A program made the position numbers and the translations under genes. A stretch of DNA of 64,000 nucleotides from Actinoplanes sp. TFC3 (GTDB lineage Bacteria > Actinomycetota > Actinomycetes > Mycobacteriales > Micromonosporaceae), in the NCBI RefSeq assembly GCF_001553785.1, contig NZ_LOJP01000001.1:303935-367934 (forward strand), read 5' to 3'. Positions 1-8,260 of the stretch are shown piece by piece (position 1 is the stretch's first letter; the number at the start of each line of letters is the position of its first letter). The notes under the pieces were generated by a model. The model ran no database searches and was not told the origin of the DNA. It saw only the letters and a list, made by a program, of their open reading frames with translations.

Positions 1-1266
1 ACCGGGATCCGGGCGGGTGGGCTCGGGCTGGGCCGGCTCGGGGCTCGCCGGTGCTGGCTCGGACGTCTCCAACACGGTCGTTCCCGGATCGATCGACGCG
101 GGCTTGGTCGATTCCGGCGTGGTCGACTCGGGGTTGGCCGACTCCAGCTTGGTCGACTCGGGCTCGGCCGACTGCGGCTTCGTGGGCTCGAGCAGGACCG
201 ATGTGGGGCCGGTCGAGTCGGGCTGCGAGCCGGTCGGCCAGTGCGATTCGGAAGTCGACGGCTCAGGCACTTGCGACTCCGCCAACGGTGACTGTCCGGA
301 ATTATCGGACTTGTCGGTGATGGGGCGGGAGCCGTAGACCGCGCCGCCGACCGGTGTTGGCTTAGCGGTCTTGCTGCCGGGTTTGCTCATGCTGGCCAGG
401 CTGGTCGGCCGCCCGGAGCGGGAATTCCCGGCGCTGGTCCGGCCGCCGGCATTGGAGTTTTCACTCGAACCGGAGACGCCACCAGCTTCAACGCCCGAGC
501 CGGAGCCGCCACCGTAGGTAGTGGCTCGGCCAGAGCCCGAGCCGGAGCCGCCACTGTTGGTAGTGGCGCGGTCGGAGCCCGAGCCGCCGCCGTAAATACC
601 GGTCCGGTCAGAGTCCGAGTCCGGGCCGTTGATAGCGGTCCGGTCAGAATGCGAGCCACCGCCATAGGTGGTGGTCCGCTCGGAAACGGCGGCGTCACCG
701 GCACCAGCAGAGCCATAGGTAGTGCCGTGCCCAATTGCCCGACCCGAACTCGATGAGCCGGAGTCCTTGGTCGGCGAGCGGCCGGCCGACCCGTTCGGCG
801 ATGCCTCCGGGAAGAACTCGGTCCGATCCGACGACTCCCGGCCAGCCGGCGAGCCATAAACAGCCCTCGAAACCGGCGCGGAACTAGGCGCCCCAGGAAC
901 CGAGCCCGAAGCCGCACCCGGCCCAGCTGGCCCAGACCCCGGAACAGTCCCGGACCGGAAGACAGACCCGGCCGCAGCGGCAGGCCGCGCCGACGAAGCG
1001 CCCGATGACGACCCGGACCCCGAAGCCGGCCCACCCAAGCCGGGCACCGAAGACACCGGCACAGCCGCAGACCCAGAAACCGGCGCTGCCGCAGATCCGG
1101 GGACCGGCGCGGAACCCGAAACCGGCGCAGCCGACCCGGCAGAGGCCCACAACGCTCCCGGGGCGGGGGGTGGCGGGAGTTCGTACCCCTGATCGGTCTG
1201 CGGCCGCGACCCTGCAGCGGGCGGCATCGTGCCGTCGCTGCCCGGTTTCGCCTGCTGCTCGTCCAT
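1..1266 (-). CDS. Ser/Gly/Pro/Thr-rich low-complexity protein, partial (3' end beyond left edge)
   Basis: This minus-strand frame starts at an ATG at 1266 and stays free of stops to base 1, so at least 422 codons lie in the window and the C-terminus is missing. A strong RBS (GGGAGG) sits 5 to 8 bases upstream of the ATG. The visible protein has no hydrophobic stretch and no known domain. It starts MDEQQAKPGSDG and continues with proline and alanine/serine runs such as PVSGSAPVPGSAA. Residues about 190-270 repeat a short motif of the type SDRT followed by YGGGSGS. Further on, PEST-like steps (PESTTPEST) recur. It reads as a long disordered region, perhaps ahead of a folded or membrane domain outside the window. 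Function unknown. The other minus-strand frames here (387-1034, 884-1360) are shadows. Confidence 0.7.
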   Translation of the reverse strand, partial: MDEQQAKPGSDGTMPPAAGSRPQTDQGYELPPPPAPGALWASAGSAAPVSGSAPVPGSAAAPVSGSAAVPVSSVPGLGGPASGSGSSSGASSARPAAAAGSVFRSGTVPGSGPAGPGAASGSVPGAPSSAPVSRAVYGSPAGRESSDRTEFFPEASPNGSAGRSPTKDSGSSSSGRAIGHGTTYGSAGAGDAAVSERTTTYGGGSHSDRTAINGPDSDSDRTGIYGGGSGSDRATTNSGGSGSGSGRATTYGGGSGSGVEAGGVSGSSENSNAGGRTSAGNSRSGRPTSLASMSKPGSKTAKPTPVGGAVYGSRPITDKSDNSGQSPLAESQVPEPSTSESHWPTGSQPDSTGPTSVLLEPTKPQSAEPESTKLESANPESTTPESTKPASIDPGTTVLETSEPAPASPEPAQPEPTRPDPG

Positions 1267-1429
1267 GGGTCCTCCCGAACGTCGCCACCGAGCGTGCCGA
1301 CGTCATCAATCGGACGCCGGGCAAGCCGGATGCCGGGCGCTCGTCACTACCGTGCCACACTCGCGCTCATTAGCGCACCCGGCGTCAGCCGGTCCCCGCA
1401 TAAAGATCAGGTGTCAGGTCAGCGTTGAC

Positions 1430-1450
1430 CAGCGGTCCGGCCGTCCGCTG
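1430..1450 (-). terminator. possible terminator hairpin after the NlpC/P60 gene
   Basis: Arms CAGCGG and CCGCTG flank 9 bases, starting 3 bases beyond the stop codon of the NlpC/P60 gene. A second small inverted repeat (GGTCA/TGACC) follows at 1417-1430. There is no T-tract, which is common for actinomycete terminators but makes this call weak. Confidence 0.3.
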
Positions 1451-1453
1451 CGA

Positions 1454-3247
1454 TCAACCGGATTGTTTCGCCTCGGCCGACGCGGCAGCCGAAGCCAACT
1501 TCGAGGACGAAGCTGACTTCGAGGACGAAGCTGACTTCGAGGACGAAGCTGACTTCGAGGACGGAGCGGACTTGGAAGCCGCAGGGGCCGACGAAGCCGG
1601 CTTGGCCGAGGATGGTGTAGCCGCGGAGGACGTAGCAGCGGAGGTAGGAACAGACGCCGCCGGCGACTTGGTGGTCTCGGACGGCTTCGGGTCCGCAGCC
1701 GGCGTGCTCTTGCTCGGGTCCGGAGTCGGGTTGGGCTTACTGGTCGAGGTTGACGTTGACGGCGACGGGCCCGGCTTGCTGGTGGACGCGGACGGCGACG
1801 GTCCCGGCTTGCTCGTGGAGACCGAGGGCGACGGGCCAGGGTTGCTGGTCGACGCGGATGGCGACGGTCCCGGCTTGCTCGTGGACGCCGACGGCGACGG
1901 TCCCGGCTTCGAGGTCTTCGACGGCGACGGGGCTGGCTTGCTGGTGGCCGGCGAGTGGTTGCTCGGCTTCTCCGGGTCAGGCGAGCCAAGCTTCGGGCCC
2001 TCGACCGTGCCCTCGACCGAGCCGTACACCCGGGTCGCCGCGAACAGGCGGGTCCAGCGCACCGGGGTGAGCCGGACGTCCAGGCCGGTGCGCGGGGCCT
2101 CGACCATCATGCCGTTGCCGGCGTACATGGCCACGTGGTGGATGTCCGTCCAGCTGCTTGATGAGCTGAAGAACAGCAGGTCACCGGGGAGCAGTGAGTA
2201 ACGGTCAACGGTCTTGTTGCGGGTCTGGTAGTACTGGTCGCGCGACACCCGGACGAGCGGGAAGCTGCCGGCCGCGGTCGAGCGGTAGGAGTAATACATC
2301 AGCCCCGAGCAGTCGAACTGGTCCGGGCCTTCCTCCGACCAGACGTACGGGTCGCCGCGTTGAGCCAGGGCGATCGTCAGGGCCGCCACGGCGCGCGGGT
2401 CGGCGCCGCGGCCCTGGTTCTCACCGGCCAGGATGCCCTTGCCGACCGCCGCGTCCTGGGCCGCCTCGGCGGCGTCCGCGGCGTTCACCACGTCGGAGTT
2501 CGCCTGCTCCAGCTTCTGCTGGGCGGTGTTCGCCTTGGTGAGGTCGGCCTGCTTCGCCGTCCGGTCGTCGGTGAGCGTCTTAACCTGCGCGGTGAGCGTC
2601 TGCTGCTCGGCCAGCGCCGCAGCGTAAGCCGCCTGCACGATGGTCAGTTGGCGCGCCGCCGCTTCCTGGCTCGCCGAATCACCCCGTTGCAGGCGAGCGA
2701 GGGAGTCCAGGTCCTGCAATCCGGTGCCGAAGCTGCCGGGCGGAAGAGCGGCTGCATCCCGTACGGCCAAAGCAGCCGCCGCCTCGACCTCTTGCTGGGC
2801 CACCGTCACCGCGGCCTGGGTCTGCGTCACCTTGGTGGTCGCGGTCTGCAGCTGTTGCGAGGAAAGCGCGAGGTCCTCGTCGACCTTGGTGAGTTCCTCG
2901 CCCTTCTTGTTGATCGCGGTGCGCCCGGCCTCGATCTTCTGCATGACCGGGTTGGTCGCCACCGGGCTCGTGGTCACCGGAAGCGAGGTGATCGGGGTCG
3001 AGGCAGCCGGGGTGGTGCTGGTGCCGGCCTGCTGACCCGGCATCGTGATGGCACCGTTGCCCGGCACGTACGGCGCGGAGCCGGTGTCGGGGATCGCGCC
3101 GGGAATCCCAGGGGCGGCGGGTGCGGCCATGGCGGGCAGGGGATTGAACAGCGACGCGATAGCCGCCGCGGTCACCGCGGTCAGCGCCAGCGGTCGCCAC
3201 CACGGGCGTGCCCGTAGAGCCACGCCACGTCTGCCCTGCCACCTCAT
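1454..3247 (-). CDS. secreted NlpC/P60 family cell-wall peptidase
   Basis: About 597 residues. An N-terminal arginine-rich stretch and hydrophobic core ending in PLPAMA form a signal peptide. Residues about 90-260 are an Ala/Gln/Glu/Lys-rich coiled coil. The NlpC/P60 domain follows (about 270-410), with the catalytic cysteine in DQFDCSGLMYYSY and the histidine in DIHHVAMYAGNG. These enzymes cut D-Glu to diaminopimelate bonds in peptidoglycan stems, and the coiled coil often holds the catalytic domain back (RipA-like layout). The last ~170 residues are low complexity: SKPGPSPSAST repeats, then (SASSSK) repeats. The start is taken at the ATG at 3247, 9 bases after AGGAG. In-frame ATGs at 3253 and 3280 are possible but less well spaced. 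It is divergent from mqnE. Confidence 0.88.
   Translation of the reverse strand: MRWQGRRGVALRARPWWRPLALTAVTAAAIASLFNPLPAMAAPAAPGIPGAIPDTGSAPYVPGNGAITMPGQQAGTSTTPAASTPITSLPVTTSPVATNPVMQKIEAGRTAINKKGEELTKVDEDLALSSQQLQTATTKVTQTQAAVTVAQQEVEAAAALAVRDAAALPPGSFGTGLQDLDSLARLQRGDSASQEAAARQLTIVQAAYAAALAEQQTLTAQVKTLTDDRTAKQADLTKANTAQQKLEQANSDVVNAADAAEAAQDAAVGKGILAGENQGRGADPRAVAALTIALAQRGDPYVWSEEGPDQFDCSGLMYYSYRSTAAGSFPLVRVSRDQYYQTRNKTVDRYSLLPGDLLFFSSSSSWTDIHHVAMYAGNGMMVEAPRTGLDVRLTPVRWTRLFAATRVYGSVEGTVEGPKLGSPDPEKPSNHSPATSKPAPSPSKTSKPGPSPSASTSKPGPSPSASTSNPGPSPSVSTSKPGPSPSASTSKPGPSPSTSTSTSKPNPTPDPSKSTPAADPKPSETTKSPAASVPTSAATSSAATPSSAKPASSAPAASKSAPSSKSASSSKSASSSKSASSSKLASAAASAEAKQSG
1499..1561 (-). repeat. 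18-bp tandem repeat, about 3.5 copies, in the NlpC/P60 3' end
   Basis: The unit CTTCGAGGACGAAGCTGA is repeated exactly at 1499, 1517 and 1535, with a partial fourth copy. On the coding strand it gives the (SASSSK) tail. Exact copies imply recent slippage, so copy number may vary between strains. Confidence 0.9.
1758..1915 (-). repeat. imperfect ~33-bp repeats coding for the SKPGPSPSAST linker
   Basis: Five near-identical blocks around the string GACGGTCCCGGCTTGCT or a close variant code for the Pro/Ser linker SKPGPSPSAST (once SNPGPSPSVST). Such stiff Pro/Ser linkers typically span the wall or separate domains. Confidence 0.75.
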
Positions 3248-3459
3248 GGACATGCGCTCCTGCCCCGGACCCGGTCGCACGCCGGTCCCCTAAAGGTCAT
3301 ACCCCAGAAGCAGTACCGGTGTCGATTGATTCAAGTTGAAAGGACCCTGTGAATCGTAAGCCTGATTCGTGACCTGTGCCGCCCGTTCCCCTGCGCCGGC
3401 GATGTTCTGTCAGAGGGCCGACGTAGGCTCTGCACGAATACCGGTGAAGGGCGGAACAG

Positions 3460-4629
3460 GTGGACGTCGGACGCAAGCGCGAACTCGAGGCGAAGGTGTA
3501 CGCCGGTGAGCGGCTGAGCCGCGAGGACGGCATCGCCCTGTACGAATCCGATGACCTGGCCTGGCTGGGGCGCCTGGCGCACCACAAGCGCACCGAGCTG
3601 AACGGCGACCGGGTGATGTTCAACGTCAACCGGCACCTCAACTTGACGAACGTCTGCTCCGCCAGTTGCGCCTACTGCTCGTTCCAGCGCAAGCCGGGCG
3701 AGAAAGACGCGTACACGATGCGCATCGACGAGGCCGTGCGCAAGGCCAAGGAGATGGAGGATGAGCAGCTCACCGAGTTGCACATCGTCAACGGCCTGCA
3801 CCCGACGCTGCCCTGGCGCTATTACCCCAAGGTGCTGCGCGAGCTCAAGGCCGCGCTGCCCAACGTCAAGCTCAAGTGCTTCACCGCGACCGAGGTGCAG
3901 TGGTTCGAAAAGATCAGCGGCCTGCCCGCCAGCGAGATCCTCGACGAGCTGATGGATGCCGGGCTCGAGTCGCTGACCGGGGGCGGCGCGGAGATCTTCG
4001 ACTGGGAGATCCGCCAGCACATCGTGGATCACAACACCCACTGGGAGGACTGGTCGCGGATCCACCGGCTGGCGCATGAGAAGGGCATGAAAACCCCGGC
4101 GACCATGCTGTACGGCCACATCGAGGAGCCCCGGCACCGCGTCGACCACGTCATGCGGCTCCGGGAGCTGCAGGATGAGACTGGCGGGTTCGCAGTCTTC
4201 ATTCCCCTGCGTTACCAGCACGACTTCGTCGACTCGGCGGACGGCAAGATCCGCAACCGCATCCAGGCCCGGACCACGATGGCCGCGCCGGCCGAGTCGC
4301 TCAAGACGTTCGCGGTGTCCCGGCTGATGTTCGACAACGTGCCGCACGTCAAGTGCTTCTGGGTCATGCACGGCCTGTCGGTGGCCCAGCTCTCGCTCAA
4401 CTTCGGCGCCGACGACCTCGACGGCTCGGTGGTCGAATACAAGATCACCCACGACGCCGACTCGTACGGCACGCCGCACACCATGCACCGCACCGACCTG
4501 CTCGACCTGATCTGGGACGCGGGCTTCCAGCCGGTGGAGCGCAACACCCGCTACGAGGTCGTGCGCGAATACGACAGGCCCACCTCGCTGGCCGAGCGCC
4601 GCAGCGAGCCGCAACGGGTCTGGGCCTAG
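3460..4629 (+). CDS. mqnE: aminodeoxyfutalosine synthase (radical SAM), menaquinone futalosine pathway
   Basis: 389 residues, GTG start with AAGGGCGG a few bases upstream. The radical SAM [4Fe-4S] motif is CSASCAYC (residues about 64-71), followed by FQRKPGEKDAYTM. The sequence runs colinear with MqnE/MqnC-type radical SAM enzymes through the SRLMFDNVPHVKCFW block. MqnE joins the product of MqnA (3-[(1-carboxyvinyl)oxy]benzoate) to SAM to form aminodeoxyfutalosine, the second step of the alternative menaquinone pathway. The CysX3CysX2Cys context CAYCSF and the absence of the MqnC block GGHHPDYG separate it from mqnC at 25099. Two small membrane genes follow in the same direction. The gene for the first step, mqnA, is 8 kb downstream. 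Confidence 0.93.
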   Translation: MDVGRKRELEAKVYAGERLSREDGIALYESDDLAWLGRLAHHKRTELNGDRVMFNVNRHLNLTNVCSASCAYCSFQRKPGEKDAYTMRIDEAVRKAKEMEDEQLTELHIVNGLHPTLPWRYYPKVLRELKAALPNVKLKCFTATEVQWFEKISGLPASEILDELMDAGLESLTGGGAEIFDWEIRQHIVDHNTHWEDWSRIHRLAHEKGMKTPATMLYGHIEEPRHRVDHVMRLRELQDETGGFAVFIPLRYQHDFVDSADGKIRNRIQARTTMAAPAESLKTFAVSRLMFDNVPHVKCFWVMHGLSVAQLSLNFGADDLDGSVVEYKITHDADSYGTPHTMHRTDLLDLIWDAGFQPVERNTRYEVVREYDRPTSLAERRSEPQRVWA

Positions 4630-4661
4630 GCGCGGGGCCCCGGCGTACCCTGTGTCTTGTC

Positions 4662-5090
4662 ATGGCCGAAACTGAGAGTGTGCGCCGTCCGCGCCGCGAC
4701 GCGGACGGACGCTTGGCGACCATCCAGGACCTGCTCGGGGTTGCGCTGGCCGGGCTGGTGTCCGGCTTGGTCATCCTGTTGATCTTCGAGGGCGCCATGT
4801 CGCTCGTGCGCGCCTCCGAGTTCGGCGACGCCAGCGGCTGGATTGCCATCGTGCTGCCGGTGTGGCTGTTCACCGAGGAGTTCCGGGCCGCCGACTACGG
4901 TGCTTACCGGATCATCGTCGCCGCGCTGGCCGCGGGCTTCGGGGTGGCGATCGGGATGACCCTGGCCGGGCTGGTGTCGCCGCTCTTCCCCGACCTGGTC
5001 AGCGGCGGCATGGGTGCGCTCGGGCTGACAGTGGTCTACAGCGTGGTCTGGTTCTACGGTCTGCGATGGCTCAGCCATCGGGCCGGCTGA
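4662..5090 (+). CDS. small four-helix integral membrane protein, unknown function
   Basis: 142 residues starting at the ATG at 4662, 33 bases after mqnE stops. A basic, charged N-terminus (MAETESVRRPRRDADG) is followed by about four hydrophobic segments: near residues 22-45, 52-70, 80-105 and 115-137. I recognise no catalytic motif. It lies between mqnE and a DUF4229 gene on the same strand, so it may be cotranscribed, but its link to menaquinone is only positional. A longer open frame starting at 4353 overlaps mqnE and is rejected. Confidence 0.75.
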   Translation: MAETESVRRPRRDADGRLATIQDLLGVALAGLVSGLVILLIFEGAMSLVRASEFGDASGWIAIVLPVWLFTEEFRAADYGAYRIIVAALAAGFGVAIGMTLAGLVSPLFPDLVSGGMGALGLTVVYSVVWFYGLRWLSHRAG

Positions 5091-5102
5091 CAGGAGTTTG
5101 CT

Positions 5103-5405
5103 ATGAGTCCCGCCGTCAAGTACACGCTCGGCCGCCTCGGCTTGTTCATCGTGGTCTTCGTGCTGCTGCTGCCGGTCCCGCTGAACTTCCTGGTCAAGGC
5201 GATGCTCGCGCTGATCGCCTCGGCCGGGTTCTCCTACTTCCTGCTGGCCAAGTGGCGCAACGAGATGGCCGAGCAACTCGGCGGCGCCGCCGAACGCCGA
5301 GCGGCCGAAAAGGAACGCCTGCGCGCGGCCCTGGCCGGCGACGAAGCCGCAGCAGCCGCCGGCGACCGCGCCGCCGAACCCCCCGCCGGCAAAGAGGCTC
5401 GCTAG
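5103..5405 (+). CDS. DUF4229 family small membrane protein
   Basis: 100 residues. Two hydrophobic helices (about residues 12-32 and 33-50), then [16 protein letters not shown] and a charged Ala/Glu/Arg-rich cytoplasmic tail. That is the arrangement of the actinobacterial DUF4229 family, which often sits next to mqnE. AGGAG lies 7 bases before the ATG, and the gene begins 12 bases after the previous stop, so the two are probably one operon. Function unknown. Confidence 0.8.
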   Translation: MSPAVKYTLGRLGLFIVVFVLLLPVPLNFLVKAMLALIASAGFSYFLLAKWRNEMAEQLGGAAERRAAEKERLRAALAGDEAAAAAGDRAAEPPAGKEAR

Positions 5406-5505
5406 CGCCCCCATCGCACCGGTATACGGGGCACATTGGCATATTGCCAGACATCGATGTCGGTGGTGGGGTGAGCAGACACGAACTCACCCCCGGAGGT
5501 CGTTC

Positions 5506-6786
5506 ATGAGACGACGCGTCACCGGTCTGGCCGCTGCCGCCGCGGCCGGCTTTGCCCTGATCGCCGCAGCTATCGCCGCTCCACCCGCGTCCGCGCAGCC
5601 CACCGCGAGCGCCGACAGCTCCGCCGCGTACGAAATCTACGATGTGCGCACGCTCGCGCAGCGCAACCTGATCGCCAGCACCGGCGTCTCCATCGACGCG
5701 GTTGAGCACGCTGTGGTGGAGGTGACCGCCACTGCGCAGGAAGTCCGCTCGCTCAAGGCGCTGGGGTTCACCGTCAAGAAGGTCGACCCCGTGTCCACGC
5801 TGGACTTCCCGTCACGCGACGCCGCTTATCACAACTATGCGGAGACGATCAGCGAGGTCAACGCCGCTGTGGCCGCGTACCCGGCGATTGCCAGCAAGCG
5901 GGTGCTCGGCAAGACCTATGAGGGCCGGGACATCGTCGCCATCAAGATCTCGGACAACGTCGGCACCGACGAGAACGAGCCCGAGGTGCTCTACGACGCC
6001 AACCATCATGCGCGCGAGCATCTGACCGTGGAGATGGCCCTCTACCTGCTCAAGCTCTACACCAGCAGCTACGCCAGCGACAGCCGGGTCAAGAGCATCG
6101 TCGACAGCCGCGAGATCTGGATCATCCCGTCGGTCAACCCGGACGGCGCCGAGTACGACATCGCCACCGGCAGCTACCGCTCATGGCGTAAGAACCGGCA
6201 GCCCAACAGCGGTTCCTCGTACGTCGGCACCGACCTGAACCGCAACTACGGCTACAAGTGGGGTTGCTGCGGCGGCTCGTCGGGCAGCACCTCGTCGGAG
6301 ACCTACCGGGGCCCGTCGGCGTTCTCGGCCCCCGAGACCAAGGTCGTCCGCGACTTCGTGCTGAGCCGGGTCGTCGGCGGTGTCCAGCAGATCAAGGCGG
6401 CGATGGACTTCCACACGTACTCCGAACTGGTCCTCTGGCCCTTCGGTCACACCACCGCAACCACCACGACCGGTATGACCGCCGACCAGAACCGCACCTT
6501 CGCGACGCTGGGGCGGCAGATGGCCGCCACCAACAACTACACGCCGGAGCAGTCCAGCGCCCTCTACATCACCGACGGCGACCTGCTCGACTACCTCTGG
6601 GGTACGCACAAGATCTTCGCCTACACCTTCGAGATGTACCCCACCAGCTCGTCGGCCGGCGGCTTCTACCCGCCCGGCAGCGTGATCACGCGCGAGACCG
6701 CGCGCAATAAGGAAGCCGCGCTTCTGCTGGCCGAGGCGGCCGACTGTCCCTACAAGGTGATCGGCAAGCAGGCCACATACTGCTGA
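5506..6786 (+). CDS. secreted zinc carboxypeptidase, M14 family
   Basis: 426 residues with a Sec signal peptide ([15 protein letters not shown] to about PPASAQP). After a short propeptide-like segment comes the M14 catalytic domain. Zinc ligands are His and Glu of NHHAREH and the His of [24 protein letters not shown] carries the substrate-binding Asn/Arg, and the catalytic glutamate is in [10 protein letters not shown]. It removes C-terminal amino acids from peptides outside the cell. Extra cysteines (GCCGG; the final ADCPYKV and ATYC) probably form disulphides. GGAGGT precedes the ATG by 6 bases. It is followed at once by a long hairpin (6802-6839) and the tetR gene. Confidence 0.92.
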   Translation: MRRRVTGLAAAAAAGFALIAAAIAAPPASAQPTASADSSAAYEIYDVRTLAQRNLIASTGVSIDAVEHAVVEVTATAQEVRSLKALGFTVKKVDPVSTLDFPSRDAAYHNYAETISEVNAAVAAYPAIASKRVLGKTYEGRDIVAIKISDNVGTDENEPEVLYDANHHAREHLTVEMALYLLKLYTSSYASDSRVKSIVDSREIWIIPSVNPDGAEYDIATGSYRSWRKNRQPNSGSSYVGTDLNRNYGYKWGCCGGSSGSTSSETYRGPSAFSAPETKVVRDFVLSRVVGGVQQIKAAMDFHTYSELVLWPFGHTTATTTTGMTADQNRTFATLGRQMAATNNYTPEQSSALYITDGDLLDYLWGTHKIFAYTFEMYPTSSSAGGFYPPGSVITRETARNKEAALLLAEAADCPYKVIGKQATYC

Positions 6787-6801
6787 CCGTTTGCGATCGC
6801 T

Positions 6802-6839
6802 GGCTACCTGTCGTAGCTTTCTGGCTATGACAGGTGGCC
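6802..6839 (+). terminator. 16-bp stem-loop between carboxypeptidase and tetR, covering the tetR RBS
   Basis: Bases 6802-6817 pair with 6824-6839 across a 6-base loop (TTTCTG), with only two G-T wobbles. It begins 16 bases after the M14 stop codon, so it can act as a terminator, although no T-tract follows. As DNA its arms (ACCTGTC...GACAGGT) also look like a TetR operator. The right arm contains the AGGTGG ahead of the tetR ATG (6843), so in RNA it would hide that RBS. Confidence 0.6.
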
Positions 6840-6842
6840 TCG

Positions 6843-7397
6843 ATGCCTAAGGCGGGACTCAACCGCGACGCCGTTGTCGACCTGGCGCTGGCCCTGGTCG
6901 ACGAGAAGGGCCTCGACGCGCTCAGCCTCGCGGCGCTCGCGGAACGGGCCGGAGTCGCTGCGCCGTCGCTCTACAAGCACGTCGGCGGGCTTCCTGACCT
7001 GCGTAATCTCATGGCTGTCAAAATTATGCAGGACATGGTGCGCGGCAGCACGGCAGCGGTGCTCGGGCTCAGCCGCGACGAAGCGGTCGCCGCGCTCATG
7101 CGGCACTTCCGCGCGTTCGTCGTGCAACACCCCGGCTGGTACGCGCTGGCGCCGCTCGACCCGATCAACCAGGGCTCGGCCGCCATGGCCGACGCGGGCA
7201 GCGAGTTCCTGCAGGTCTTCTACGCCGTCCTGCGCGGCTACGGCCTCACCGAGTCGCAAGCGATCCACGCCATGCGGCGGCTGCGGGCAGCGGTGCACGG
7301 CTTCGCCTCGCTGGAGGCCAACGGCGGCTTCGGGCTGGCCGAGGACATCGACGAGTCGTACGAGGGCGTCATCGCGATGGTGACGGCCAGCCTCTAA
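6843..7397 (+). CDS. TetR/AcrR family transcriptional regulator
   Basis: 184 residues from the ATG at 6843, with AGGTGG 5 bases upstream. A GTG at 6834 is in frame but lies inside that RBS. The N-terminal helix-turn-helix covers about residues 8-55 (LAERAGVAAPSLYKHVGG). The C-terminal part, with HPGWYALAPLD and RAAVHGFASLEANGGFGLAEDID, matches the WHG/TetR_C_11 type of ligand domain. The ligand is unknown. It converges on the glyoxalase-fold gene, the stop codons overlapping. A strong inverted repeat at 6802-6839 abuts its start and is a candidate autoregulatory operator. Confidence 0.88.
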   Translation: MPKAGLNRDAVVDLALALVDEKGLDALSLAALAERAGVAAPSLYKHVGGLPDLRNLMAVKIMQDMVRGSTAAVLGLSRDEAVAALMRHFRAFVVQHPGWYALAPLDPINQGSAAMADAGSEFLQVFYAVLRGYGLTESQAIHAMRRLRAAVHGFASLEANGGFGLAEDIDESYEGVIAMVTASL

Positions 7398-8149
7398 GCG
7401 GTCTGCAGGATGGCGAAGGTGCCGCCCTGCGGGTCCTGCAGAATCGCCGAGGGCCCGACCGGCAGCAGCGTTGGTGGCTGCAGCACCCGGCCGCCGAGCG
7501 ACTGGGCGTAGGCCGTCGAGTCCGTGCAGTCGAGGACCGCGAAGTAGATCATCCAGTGTGGCGGGAGGTCGTGCGGCCAGCCGTCGTCCATGGGCTGCAT
7601 GCCGGCGATGGCCTCGCCCTGGTGCTCCCACACGATGTACGGCCGCCCCTCCACGTCGCTCTCGCGGGCCAGCCAGCCGAATACCTCGCCGTAGAACGCG
7701 GCCGACCCCTCCACGTCGCGGGTGGCCAGCTCGTTCCAGGTCAGCGCGCCGGGCACGTCGAACACGTCGGCGCCTTTCATCGTGCCGGCCTGCCACACGC
7801 TGAACGGCGCACCCGCCTGGTCGAGGAACGCGGCCATCCTCCCCTGGTACATCACGTCGAACGGCGGCACCAGCACCTTGCCCCCGGCCGCCTCGACCCG
7901 GCCCGTCACCGCGTCGGCGTCGTCGGTGGCGATGTAGGTGCTCCACGCCGTCGGCTGGCCCTCGCCGAACAGCGGACCCGCGCCCGCGGTGGCCCGCCCG
8001 TCGATGCGGAACGTGGTGTAGCCGCCGTACTCCTCGCCGGAGATCTCGGCTTCCCAGCCGAACAGCCGGCTGTAGAACCGGATGGCGTCGTCCAGGTCGG
8101 CGGTGCCCAGATCTACCCAGTTCGGCACCCCGGGCATCGGATGGGTCAT
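7394..8149 (-). CDS. double-domain VOC (glyoxalase/bleomycin resistance fold) protein
   Basis: 251 residues with two tandem VOC domains: residues about 5-120 (NWVDLGTADLDDAIRFYSRLF) and about 128-250 (WNELATRDVEGSAAFYGEVF). Each begins with the typical beta-alpha-beta start and ends FSVWQA or FAILQTA. This pattern matches actinobacterial VOC proteins of unknown substrate. The ATG at 8149 follows a purine-rich GGGGCGGGGT; an upstream TTG at 8176 is the only longer choice and is unlikely. It is tail to tail with tetR, overlapping by 4 bases (CTAA holds both stop codons). It could be a detoxification or thiol-dependent enzyme, but no metal set can be assigned with confidence. Confidence 0.85.
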   Translation of the reverse strand: MTHPMPGVPNWVDLGTADLDDAIRFYSRLFGWEAEISGEEYGGYTTFRIDGRATAGAGPLFGEGQPTAWSTYIATDDADAVTGRVEAAGGKVLVPPFDVMYQGRMAAFLDQAGAPFSVWQAGTMKGADVFDVPGALTWNELATRDVEGSAAFYGEVFGWLARESDVEGRPYIVWEHQGEAIAGMQPMDDGWPHDLPPHWMIYFAVLDCTDSTAYAQSLGGRVLQPPTLLPVGPSAILQDPQGGTFAILQTA

Positions 8150-8260
8150 ACCCCGCCCCTTCAAGACGATCGCCAACGACGGTCAATCGTCGCACCACGA
8201 TGCACCAAGCGGCGCCTGTCAGTCGGAAGTCCAACTGTTAGGACCATAGGATTCGATGCT

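Noticed and set aside
387-1360. Two overlapping minus-strand open frames (215 and 158 codons)
   Set aside because: They are out of frame with the well-started frame from 1266 to the edge and consist of Arg/Pro-rich or Gly/Arg-rich shadow sequence.
3248-3459. Possible cyclic-di-AMP riboswitch before the NlpC/P60 gene
   Set aside because: Such riboswitches often precede NlpC/P60 genes in actinomycetes, but I could not find the conserved core stretches on the minus strand here; only short inverted repeats such as GAATC/GATTC are present.
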